Source: an uncultured Enterobacterales bacterium (GTDB taxonomy: Bacteria; Pseudomonadota; Gammaproteobacteria; Enterobacterales; CALYQQ01). From it: DNA of 64,000 nucleotides. The stretch covers positions 1 to 64,000 of the forward strand of contig CALYQQ010000018.1 in assembly GCA_945288535.1 (NCBI GenBank), read 5' to 3'. Each line of letters starts with the position of its first letter. Position 1 is the first letter of the stretch. A program made the position numbers and the translations under genes. Below, piece by piece: positions 21,999-30,526 of the stretch. The notes beneath the pieces are model-generated. The model ran no database searches, was not told the DNA's origin, and saw only the letters and a program-made list of their open reading frames with translations.

Positions 21999-22811
21999 TT
22001 AAGTATATAAAGCTAATATTTCTGATACTGATTTACGGCCTGCTGCTTTACTGCTAATAGTACGACGCGCATTGATAATATGTAATTTGGCTTGAGAATA
22101 CCACAGGCGTGTTGATTCTGTATTATGGTTTGATATAAGCACAGGTATCTTCTTATCTTTTGCCAAAGTAGAAGCTAATTCTGCCAGATTTTGTTGATCT
22201 GTTAAATTAAAATTATTCGTGTGATACGCTGTAAAATTAGCTGTTATACTTAATGGGGCATAGGGTGGATCACAATAAATTACATGTCCTTTTTCAGCCA
22301 AGTTAAAGACCTTTTCATAACTAGAACAAATAAAGATAGCTTTTTTTGACTTTTTAGCAAAGAATAAAATTTCTTGTTCTGGAAAATAAGGCCGTTTATA
22401 ACGGCCAAAAGGCACATTGAATTCACCACGTAAGTTATAGCGGCACAAGCCGTTATAGCAGTGACGGTTTAGATAAAGAAATAAAACAGAACGTTCATAA
22501 CTATCTGTACTGCGATTAAATTGTTCGCGCAAAATATAATAATGGCTTTCATTATTATATTTTATATTAAATAGTTGCCGGCAATCTTCAATAAAACGAA
22601 TTGGCTGTTTCTTGACTGTATTATAAAGATTAATTAGATCATTATTAATATCAGCTAAAATATAGTGGCGATAGTTTGTATTCAAAAACACTGAGCCAGC
22701 TCCTACAAAAGGCTCAATGAGGCAGTCACCTTTAGGTAACTGCTGTTTAATCTCATCCATAAGTGAATATTTACCACCTGCCCATTTAAGGAACGCACGA
22801 TTTTTCTTCAT
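21999..22811 (-). CDS. dam: DNA adenine methyltransferase (GATC)
   Basis: A 270-residue N6-adenine methylase of the alpha type. The SAM-binding motif EPFVGAGSVF is at 33-42 and the catalytic DPPY at 181-184. Target recognition is in the middle (NRHCYNGLCRYNLRGEFNVP). It methylates GATC and so directs mismatch repair, SeqA sequestration and dnaA timing. Same cluster and order as in E. coli (damX-dam-rpe); ordinary length. Confidence 0.97.
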   Translation of the reverse strand: MKKNRAFLKWAGGKYSLMDEIKQQLPKGDCLIEPFVGAGSVFLNTNYRHYILADINNDLINLYNTVKKQPIRFIEDCRQLFNIKYNNESHYYILREQFNRSTDSYERSVLFLYLNRHCYNGLCRYNLRGEFNVPFGRYKRPYFPEQEILFFAKKSKKAIFICSSYEKVFNLAEKGHVIYCDPPYAPLSITANFTAYHTNNFNLTDQQNLAELASTLAKDKKIPVLISNHNTESTRLWYSQAKLHIINARRTISSKAAGRKSVSEILALYT

Positions 22812-22926
22812 TTCTACACTAGCCGTTTAATCCATCAAATAATAAATACATCATTGGATAAGAAACAATACACCCGTAAAAGGTGTGTTTATAAAATAAA
22901 ATGGCTTCATGTAGCATGCTGATCCG

Positions 22927-23727
22927 TTAGTTTTGGTTTAATTCTTTATGTACTTGGCGAATCGATTTCACCCAAGGTTTATTATTACGAATTTTTTCTG
23001 GTAAATCAGCTATTGCTTTATTAGCTGAAGAACTATTTGGGTAGTTACCCATAATAAGTACATACCAAGGATTTCCATTGCGCTGAGTTTCATAAATCCA
23101 ATAGTGAGTTAATTCATTTTGTTTTGCATAGGTAGCCAATGAGTCGTAACGTGAAGCACCACTTAATTGAATGGTTACATTGCCGGAAGGTAAGTTCTTT
23201 AATGCAGCGAGATTTCCTGCAGAAGCTCCAGCTCTTATTCTTGCTGTTTGTTGGTTTTTATTGTGACTGTCAGGTATAATTTTTGTCGTATTTACCGTCT
23301 TTGCTGTTGTCGTAGGAGGAGGCATAATTTCGAACGAATTTACTTCCGGTTTTTCTAAATTTTCTAATGAGTCAACCACTTCTCCAGGTATTTCAATACG
23401 AGTTTCCTCTTGATGTGATGCATATCCTGTTTCTGTTGTTGTATCTGAAATTAATGGAATGTGTATTTCATTTGGATGTTGAGGACGTGGGCGTTTTTCA
23501 TCTGTAGATGATACATTAACGGATCTATTTGTAGATGGTGTTTTAATAGCATTATGACTGCCAAGCATCGACACGATAAGTATGATAAGAAGAACTAAAA
23601 CAACAATACCTAATATAATCATCATATAACGACGAGAATGACTAGATGTATGATCACTTTTTCCCCGGTTACCGGATAAACGGTCATCATCATCAGGTCT
23701 TAGTTCATTAGATTGTAAATCGATCAT
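22927..23727 (-). CDS. damX: Cell-division protein DamX, SPOR-domain, short form
   Basis: A 266-residue single-pass inner-membrane protein: a cytoplasmic N-terminus of about 33 residues rich in charged amino acids, one membrane helix (about 35-53), a Thr/Pro/Glu-rich periplasmic linker, and a C-terminal SPOR domain (about 185-262, VTIQLSGASRYDSLATYAKQ) that binds denuded septal glycan. E. coli DamX is much longer (428 residues); the linkers on both sides of the helix are shorter here. Reading frame is intact. Between aroB and dam as expected. Confidence 0.9.
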   Translation of the reverse strand: MIDLQSNELRPDDDDRLSGNRGKSDHTSSHSRRYMMIILGIVVLVLLIILIVSMLGSHNAIKTPSTNRSVNVSSTDEKRPRPQHPNEIHIPLISDTTTETGYASHQEETRIEIPGEVVDSLENLEKPEVNSFEIMPPPTTTAKTVNTTKIIPDSHNKNQQTARIRAGASAGNLAALKNLPSGNVTIQLSGASRYDSLATYAKQNELTHYWIYETQRNGNPWYVLIMGNYPNSSSANKAIADLPEKIRNNKPWVKSIRQVHKELNQN

Positions 23728-23795
23728 AATCTTTCAATTCCTCAATTAAGTCAGACACATATATCCAAAGTCACATGGGTAAGATTGGATAACGG

Positions 23796-24893
23796 TCAAA
23801 TTCTCCATTTGCTCATACAATTTTCGATTGCTGTTAAAATTATATCGTGATTTATAGTTGATTTAACAACTGATTTTCCAATAGTTGTTGGTATGATTAG
23901 TCGTAGTTGGCCATTTAGTACTTTTTTATCTCTTAACATATAAGGTAAATAGTCGTTCGGGTTCATTTCTTTTGGCCCGATTATAGGTAAATTGGCGCAT
24001 TGTAATAGTCGTTTAATTCGTTCGAACTCATTTGTTGTTAATTTGCCTAGCAAACGTGATAATTCTGCCGCCATCACTATACCGGCAGCAACTGCTTCAC
24101 CATGTAACCAATTTCCATACCCCATTTTAGTTTCGATAGCATGACCAAATGTATGGCCCAAGTTTAATAATGCACGTGCGTCATGTTCATGCTCATCTTT
24201 AGCAACAATTAATGCTTTTAATTCACAACATCGGCGAATACAATAAGCTAATGCATCCGTTTCTAATGCCATTAATTTTCCGATATTTTGCTCAAGCCAG
24301 CAGAAAAATACTTCGTCTAAAATAATACCGTATTTAATAACTTCTGCTAGTCCTGAACAAAACTCTTTTTTTGGTAATGTTTTTAAACAGTTAATATCAA
24401 TAATTACTGATGCAGGTTGGTAAAATGCGCCAATCATATTTTTACCTAAATGATGATTAACGCCTGTTTTTCCCCCGACAGACGAATCTACCTGGGATAA
24501 TAGTGTTGTTGGTAATTGGATAAAACGAACACCACGTTGATAAGTAGCTGCAGCAAAACCCGTCATGTCACCAATAACACCACCACCTAATGCAATTAAA
24601 GTCGTGTCCCGACCATGGTGATTCTTTAGTAGTACACTATAAATGGTATTAACGGTATCTAGCGATTTATATTTCTCACCATCGGCTAAAATTACCTGAT
24701 CAACATCAATATCATATTGTTTAAGTGCGTTACTCACTTGTTGTAAATAAAGTGGGGCGATAGTTTCATTAGTGACAATCATGGCGCGTTGTTTAGGTTT
24801 AAATAATGATGTTAAAACAGCACTATCAAAGAGTCCTTTAGCAATAGTAATTAGATAACTTCGTTCATCTAATGTAACGTTAACTTTCTCCAT
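23796..24893 (-). CDS. aroB: 3-dehydroquinate synthase
   Basis: A 365-residue NAD- and metal-dependent enzyme that closes DAHP to 3-dehydroquinate, the second shikimate step. Nucleotide-binding [11 protein letters not shown] and [20 protein letters not shown], and metal-ligand stretches [22 protein letters not shown] and [10 protein letters not shown], are all visible. The start is set at [13 protein letters not shown] by family comparison; an ATG ten codons earlier is possible but less likely. It follows aroK in the shikimate pair. Confidence 0.96.
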   Translation of the reverse strand: MEKVNVTLDERSYLITIAKGLFDSAVLTSLFKPKQRAMIVTNETIAPLYLQQVSNALKQYDIDVDQVILADGEKYKSLDTVNTIYSVLLKNHHGRDTTLIALGGGVIGDMTGFAAATYQRGVRFIQLPTTLLSQVDSSVGGKTGVNHHLGKNMIGAFYQPASVIIDINCLKTLPKKEFCSGLAEVIKYGIILDEVFFCWLEQNIGKLMALETDALAYCIRRCCELKALIVAKDEHEHDARALLNLGHTFGHAIETKMGYGNWLHGEAVAAGIVMAAELSRLLGKLTTNEFERIKRLLQCANLPIIGPKEMNPNDYLPYMLRDKKVLNGQLRLIIPTTIGKSVVKSTINHDIILTAIENCMSKWRI

Positions 24894-24993
24894 AATATGT
24901 CTTCTCGTACCACGATTATTCATTTGTAAATAATATCAGGGATGGTAACGCTATTTATCATCCGCTTGACATGTTGCGTCCCACTTACTTTTA

Positions 24994-25515
24994 TTAATCA
25001 GAGTTTTCAATCAATTGAATAATTTGATTTACAACTGCTTTTGCCGTGTATTCATCAGCTTCAATTATGATATCTGCAATTTCCTCATAAAGAGGATTAC
25101 GCTCTTCAGCTAAACGTGTGAGAACATCCTTAGGATTATCAGTATGTAACAAAGGTCTTTTTTTATCCCGTTGCGTTCTGCTCAGTTGCTTATCAATAGT
25201 CGTTTGTAAATATACAACAACACCTCTAGCTGATAATCGGTTTCTTGTTTCTTTTGATTTTACTGAACCACCACCTGTAGCTAAAACAATACCTTGTTTT
25301 TCTGTCAAATCATTAATAACTTTTTCTTCACGCTCACGAAAGCCTTCTTCACCTTCAACGTCAAAAACCCAAGTAATATCAGCACCAGTACGCCGTTCGA
25401 TTTCTTGATCAGAGTCGAAAAACTCCATGTTGAGTTGTTGTGCTAACTGACGCCCAATTGTACTTTTCCCAGCCCCCATAGGCCCTATCAAAAAGATATT
25501 GCGTTTCTCTGCCAT
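24994..25515 (-). CDS. aroK: Shikimate kinase I
   Basis: A 173-residue P-loop kinase that phosphorylates shikimate. Walker [10 protein letters not shown] is at 11-19, DSD at about 34-36, shikimate-binding GGGSV at about 80-84, and the lid RDKKRPLL near 117. Length matches E. coli AroK. First gene of aroK-aroB-damX-dam-rpe, downstream of the hof operon. Confidence 0.97.
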   Translation of the reverse strand: MAEKRNIFLIGPMGAGKSTIGRQLAQQLNMEFFDSDQEIERRTGADITWVFDVEGEEGFREREEKVINDLTEKQGIVLATGGGSVKSKETRNRLSARGVVVYLQTTIDKQLSRTQRDKKRPLLHTDNPKDVLTRLAEERNPLYEEIADIIIEADEYTAKAVVNQIIQLIENSD

Positions 25516-25944
25516 TTTTTAGTTTTACTAAAAATTAAGTAAATAATTTCCAGTCTGATCTTATAGTTAATCGTTATAAGCTAAGACTGACCGTAACTTC
25601 AATTTATATGAGTAGTTTATGCCGGATAATCACTTAATAAGTAACAGACGATTTGTTTTAAATGACTTCATTTATATCGACGTTCGATTATCTATATACA
25701 GCAAATAAATTGAGATATAAACACTTAAAGCCAAGTATAACATAAGCTTCATAATAGCTGTACTTAATACTGAGTTGTAAGTTTTATTATATGGTTCTAA
25801 TAAGTTTAAACTTTTACATGCAAATAAGATCCTTTTTATCGTAATAAGTCTATAGAATATTATCAATGTGATTAGATTCATCTTTTAATAAAATAGAAAA
25901 TTTCACAAAAATAGTATTATAAACAGGATGAATTCTCACACTTT
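25516..25944. other. Gap between hofQ and aroK
   Basis: 429 bp, AT-rich. A 69-codon minus-strand frame (25672-25881) reads like random hydrophobic AT-rich sequence and is not called. The region presumably carries the aroK promoter; I could not pick one convincingly. Confidence 0.4.
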
Positions 25945-27249
25945 TTAGTGATGAATTATTTCTGGTGTAATAAAAATAAGTAGTTGGCGTTTTTCTCGTC
26001 GTTTAGATAGTTTTTTGAATAAATGTCCCAGTAGCGGTAGGCGGCCAAGTAAAGGTGTGTATTCAATATTTTGACTAGTACTATGTTGAAAAATACCACC
26101 AAGTACTAATGTTTGTTTATGTTCTACCATAACTTTAGTTTTAATTTCTTGTGTGTCAATTGCTAAAATCTCACTTTTATCACCACGAATAAAAGATCTT
26201 CCGGGTGCATTCTGGGTAATAAAGAGCGATAGTTCAATTTTATTATCAGGTAAAATATGTGGTGTTACTTCCAAACTTAATACGGCGTCTTTAAATTCTA
26301 TCGTTGCAGGATTTGTATCAGTTTTAGTCGTCTCATAAGGGATTTCCATACCTTGTTTAATACTGGCGGTGTGTTTGTCAATAGTTAATAAACGGGGACT
26401 TGCTATAATTTCTATATTATTTTCAGCCTCAAGTGCTGACAATTCTAAATCAAGAAATCGCCCATTTAATTTTGCTAATTGAAATCCTGCCGTGACAGAA
26501 GGTGCAGTTAGCGGTAAATTAATATTAAACTCCTTTAATCGCCATTTGTTTATTGAAGTTGTGTTACTAGCAGACCAATGAATACCTAATTGATGAACAT
26601 GGTCGTTATTTATATTGATAATATGGGCAGTCAATTGTATTTGCTTTATTGGTTTATCTAACATAGGTAATAATTGAGCAAATAAATTAATTGAGTCCTC
26701 TGTTTCATAAATAATTAATGAATTCGTAATAGCATCAACAATAATTTGACCGCGCTCTGTCATTAATTGAGCATGTTGATTACGTAGCTTTTCAGCAAGA
26801 TCATCAGCTCCCGAATGGTGAAGTTGATAGTATAATTTTTTCAAAGGTTGTTGTTTCTGCTGTTCTTGCCTTATTTCTTGTGCTTGTCTATGTTGTTCTT
26901 TCAGTGTTTTTTTACTAAAAACAAGCATAATATCTTTATTAACGATTATTTTTATATTCGCTAATTCGGCTAATGCATTAACTGCATTTTGCCAACTTAC
27001 TTTCTCCAACCGTAAACTGTAATTACCTTTAATATCATCAGCGATTAACATATTTAAGTGTTGATTATCAGCTATTGCTTGCAATATTGTTTGTAGTGGT
27101 GTATCTCGAAAATGTAGTGTGATCAAATTTTCAGATTTAGATAATGTTGGCATTGCCATAGCCGGTGATAATTCAATAATAAAGAATGTGATAAAAAAAA
27201 GTAGTTGAATAATTCCGTAATAGATAAATTTCATATGGATAAGATACAT
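25945..27249 (-). CDS. hofQ: Secretin-type DNA uptake porin HofQ
   Basis: A 434-residue outer-membrane secretin (PilQ/ComE type). After a signal sequence (to about residue 32, ending PAMAM) come an N0/STN-type domain (about 40-100), an N1 domain (about 135-210) and the secretin C-domain (about 250-430), with VTPHILPDNKIELSLFITQN and TPLLGRLPLLGHLFKK. It would form the pore for DNA entry or a pilus-like fibre. The first ATG is chosen because AGGAG lies 10 bp upstream. Last gene of hofMNOPQ. Confidence 0.94.
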   Translation of the reverse strand: MYLIHMKFIYYGIIQLLFFITFFIIELSPAMAMPTLSKSENLITLHFRDTPLQTILQAIADNQHLNMLIADDIKGNYSLRLEKVSWQNAVNALAELANIKIIVNKDIMLVFSKKTLKEQHRQAQEIRQEQQKQQPLKKLYYQLHHSGADDLAEKLRNQHAQLMTERGQIIVDAITNSLIIYETEDSINLFAQLLPMLDKPIKQIQLTAHIININNDHVHQLGIHWSASNTTSINKWRLKEFNINLPLTAPSVTAGFQLAKLNGRFLDLELSALEAENNIEIIASPRLLTIDKHTASIKQGMEIPYETTKTDTNPATIEFKDAVLSLEVTPHILPDNKIELSLFITQNAPGRSFIRGDKSEILAIDTQEIKTKVMVEHKQTLVLGGIFQHSTSQNIEYTPLLGRLPLLGHLFKKLSKRREKRQLLIFITPEIIHH

Positions 27250-27277
27250 ATTATATCGACTCCTGCGCTAAATACTT

Positions 27278-27634
27278 TTAGTTTGTCAGTTTGAGTGTTA
27301 GAGGTAATAATTGACACTGCTTATTCTGTTCTCCTGTATAGATAAATAGTGCTGTTGACAACGTTTGTTTAATTAACATCCAATTACGTAATGGTAACGT
27401 TTCTCCAACATTCATTGAAAACCAACCATATTCAGTAGAATGAAACCAACCTTTCCATTCATATAACCCACCAATTACGCCGTGCAATTTCAATGAGTCA
27501 GGTAAATGTTTATCTGAGAGACAAGCTAGGTAATGAACTGGATTAAAAGGATCTCGAAAAGCCGACGGTTTACTATAAGTAACAGGAGAAATATCCATAG
27601 TCACCAATACGATTAAATGTAAAATTAATGTCAT
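27278..27634 (-). CDS. hofP: HofP-like protein of the DNA-utilisation operon
   Basis: A 118-residue protein with a short hydrophobic N-terminus (signal-like, about 1-20) and the PilP-type sequence FRDPFNP followed by LHGVIGGLYEWKGWFH. PilP-like proteins link the inner-membrane PilN/O pair to the secretin. Similarity to HofP is weak in detail, but position and motif agree. Its start overlaps the hofO stop by 4 bp. Confidence 0.82.
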   Translation of the reverse strand: MTLILHLIVLVTMDISPVTYSKPSAFRDPFNPVHYLACLSDKHLPDSLKLHGVIGGLYEWKGWFHSTEYGWFSMNVGETLPLRNWMLIKQTLSTALFIYTGEQNKQCQLLPLTLKLTN

Positions 27635-28194
27635 AGCATAGCCTTATCAATTTGATATAACGCTAACTCTATCTCTATATTTAAATGAGATTTTTGGTTA
27701 GTAATTGTTAATGATTCAATAACAATGTTCTTTTGGGTATGACTCAGATTAGAAATAAGCTGGAAGAATTGAGAGTAAGTTGCCGAGAGAGAGAGTTGCC
27801 AATGAGATAGAATAAAGACTGATTGTACATGCTTTACTATTGGACGCAGTTTGTTTAATTGGCAACCACTGGCGATAATTTTTTGACTAATTTCTGATGT
27901 TTCAATAAATATTGAATCTGGAGATAAGTTATGTGGTTTAAGTTGATCAATAATTGCTTGTTTATGCTGTATTAACGTTTGTTGTGTCGGATAACTACGG
28001 ATAACATTATTTATATTCGTTAATAGTCGGTGGCTATCATCAAGTTTTTTTTGATAAGACAAATGTTCGTATTGCAATGGGATAATATAAAAAAAGAAGA
28101 AGAATATGGTAAGGCACAAAGACAAGGTTGTACAAATACCATACCTTATCCAAGCTGGTTGTAAGATTACTATATCCCAGTACTCAGTGTTCAT
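27631..28194 (-). CDS. hofO: HofO-like inner-membrane protein (PilO type)
   Basis: A 187-residue bitopic protein: one membrane helix (about 20-40), a coiled-coil (about 42-85), and a periplasmic alpha/beta domain ending in hydrophobic strands. PilO-like members dimerise with PilN-like partners in the type IV pilus alignment complex. It is longer than E. coli HofO (146). It overlaps hofN by 11 bp and hofP by 4 bp. Confidence 0.82.
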   Translation of the reverse strand: MNTEYWDIVILQPAWIRYGICTTLSLCLTIFFFFFYIIPLQYEHLSYQKKLDDSHRLLTNINNVIRSYPTQQTLIQHKQAIIDQLKPHNLSPDSIFIETSEISQKIIASGCQLNKLRPIVKHVQSVFILSHWQLSLSATYSQFFQLISNLSHTQKNIVIESLTITNQKSHLNIEIELALYQIDKAML

Positions 28195-28741
28195 TATGAT
28201 TATTCCAAGATGCTATTAATCGATACATGAATTGCTTTTCTTCAGTAGAGAATGAGTTGGTTACTTCGATAAATTCAAGATGAAATGGATTAGTTATCTG
28301 ACAATTATTGAGGCTTTGATAAAAAGCAACAATAGGTAAATAATTGATACTATTACCATCAAGGATTATTTGTTGCTCTGTTATATTGGCTTTTTCTAAC
28401 CAAATAGCATCAGGTATTACTTGCGTAAGGCAAGTAAAAAAGTGAAGTATAGTTAACTTTTTTTTACTAAGATGCGTTAATTGTTGCTGAAGAAAAGTAT
28501 ATTGATTCGTATTTAATTGTAACTCTTTTAATGTATTAATAAGTTGTGTCTGGCGATTAATTTGTGTATTAATGCTTTCCAAATGAATTTTTTGTTTTTT
28601 ATTTTTTTTCTGGTAATAATAATAAGAGAGAATAGAAATACTACAAAAAAATAAAAATGTTAGTAGCAAATAAATAATTAATCGCAAACTACGTTGCTTC
28701 AGTTGTTTTTGTCGCCAATGAGCTAAATTAACATTTATCAT
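28184..28741 (-). CDS. hofN: HofN-like inner-membrane protein (PilN type)
   Basis: A 185-residue protein with the PilN start MINVNLAHWRQKQLKQR (the NLLPWR-like motif that contacts PilM), one membrane helix (about 20-42), a coiled-coil and a small periplasmic domain with FLTCLTQVIPDAIWLEKANI. It overlaps hofM by 1 bp and hofO by 11 bp, which suggests strict co-translation. Confidence 0.86.
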   Translation of the reverse strand: MINVNLAHWRQKQLKQRSLRLIIYLLLTFLFFCSISILSYYYYQKKNKKQKIHLESINTQINRQTQLINTLKELQLNTNQYTFLQQQLTHLSKKKLTILHFFTCLTQVIPDAIWLEKANITEQQIILDGNSINYLPIVAFYQSLNNCQITNPFHLEFIEVTNSFSTEEKQFMYRLIASWNNHNEH

Positions 28742-29616
28742 TATAGTTTATCCTGTTCACGTAAGGCTAAACCACAAGCGATAACATACATTGAAACATT
28801 GGTAGGTAGTGGTTTGGTAGAATGTACAAATGCGTTGAACGGCGACCATGAACGATAACATGCAGGTTCCCATTCAGGACTAATTTTACCGCTTACTAAT
28901 ATTGAGTTTATATTTGGCTCAGATGTTAATTTAAGGCTTTTGTTCGCTTGCTGTATAAGATCAGACAAAGGACATTGCTGAATGGGCTGTAATGTGTATT
29001 GGTATTCTTTTGACAAAGGTGAAATCAATAGCCAATGAGCATTTATATTATGAGCTAACAGCATGTTTGGTAAACAGTTTGCACACATTGCTGCATAGCG
29101 TATTGCATTTGGTACTATTTCTATAATATCAGCATAAAATTGTGCTTTACATAAGTAGTCTTGCCAGGTTTCTATATCTGAACGCCTGGCTGCTGTTATC
29201 AATAACATTTGCTCCTTTTGCCTCATAAATAGGGAATAATCATAATAGAGCTGGTTTGCCGGGAAAGGAAAAATTTTTGTTATTACAGACGTTATGTAAG
29301 CATCTAACTCGTGTTTGTTAAATTTTATATTGGGTAATGTAATGGATTGTTGTAAAACAGATTGAACTGGTAATGCAATGCGTAATGATAGTTTTCGAGG
29401 TAATGTTTTACGCCATTCTTTTAACGGTTTTATCCAATCAGGCTGGAGTAGGGTATCTAATTTTTTCGATTTATTCGTCAACGTTTTTTGCCAATAACCA
29501 CATAAATGCCAACCTGATGATCGACGAACAGTAGCGATAGCATATAATTCATTATCGTGTATATCTAGTCCAATATTCCATTTTGCTGCGAACATGTGAC
29601 TTATCCTTTTAAACAA
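28741..29616 (-). CDS. hofM: HofM-like actin-fold protein (PilM type)
   Basis: A 291-residue cytoplasmic protein with WNIGLDIHDNELYAIATV at the N-terminus, the actin/FtsA-like phosphate-1 region, as in PilM. It should bind the cytoplasmic tail of HofN. First gene of hofMNOPQ and divergent from mrcA, exactly as in E. coli. The products support use of external DNA as nutrient or natural uptake in E. coli; the pilin and motor genes lie elsewhere. Confidence 0.87.
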   Translation of the reverse strand: MFKRISHMFAAKWNIGLDIHDNELYAIATVRRSSGWHLCGYWQKTLTNKSKKLDTLLQPDWIKPLKEWRKTLPRKLSLRIALPVQSVLQQSITLPNIKFNKHELDAYITSVITKIFPFPANQLYYDYSLFMRQKEQMLLITAARRSDIETWQDYLCKAQFYADIIEIVPNAIRYAAMCANCLPNMLLAHNINAHWLLISPLSKEYQYTLQPIQQCPLSDLIQQANKSLKLTSEPNINSILVSGKISPEWEPACYRSWSPFNAFVHSTKPLPTNVSMYVIACGLALREQDKL

Positions 29617-30526
29617 AAATGATTAATCAACTAAATTAAGCATAATCGGGTAGTAATAATTCACAATAATGGATTATTTATTCTTTTAACTATTGCAATT
29701 CATCGCTAATCAATAGAGTGTATTTTTGTAAAAATAAGTTAGCTTTTAGAGCGGTGTAACATATTTAGATTCATCACTCAGCTACTTATTGAAACCGTTA
29801 TGATTTGATTACTGATCATGTGATAGTCGAATTATTATGACGTGTTATATTCTGAAATTACTGATGATAAATGATCATAAAAATGATAAATATCATTTAA
29901 TTATATTAATAAATGGGAAATAAAAACAGAAATCTGATTGGTAATTCAACAATCTTTTATGTTACATACTATTGTTTTAGCCGAAAGTAGTGAGTTATAT
30001 TGCTATTGTGATAGGTGATATTATGATGTTAGCGGTAGTAAAAAATTTTTATGATTTAAGTAAATAAAAGATATAATGCAAAAGTTAATCATTTTTTTAC
30101 CTATGGCCATAGCATTATAATGCATGCTAGGCATCTTTGATTATACTTGGCTTAACAAAATATATTATTGCTATAAACCATAAAAAAACATCTAGGCGGG
30201 CTACGTATGGATCAGTTTAAGTAAAATATTTTGCTATTGAACGTTGTCTAACGCAGATTGGTATTGATAACTCTTATTATGAATAGCCTATAAAAATAAT
30301 TAAGTATGATAAGGCTGTGAAATAATAGATTTATATTGAATAAGACGTTCTCCGGTATAGTTTTCCAAACGGTTTGTTTACCTGTCAGTTATCATTGTCG
30401 TATAAACAAAATTATTTTTCATATATGTTTATTGGCTGGATGTGATCCTATCAATAAGCCCTTGTTTTTATAATGCTAATAAACAAATAGTCAGCATTAT
30501 AACATGTTGGAAATAGGAATTTTTAC
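29617..30526. other. Divergent intergenic region between hofM and mrcA
   Basis: 910 bp without an intact frame, far larger than the gap in E. coli. Close to mrcA, TATAATGCT (30469-30477) includes a perfect -10 element and pairs with AGCATTATA (30493-30501), a 9-bp hairpin at the predicted mRNA start. Nothing else was recognised. Confidence 0.45.

Noticed and set aside
25672-25881. 69-codon open frame between aroK and hofQ
   Set aside because: Low-complexity AT-rich composition, no ribosome binding site, no family character, no conserved neighbour expecting a gene here.
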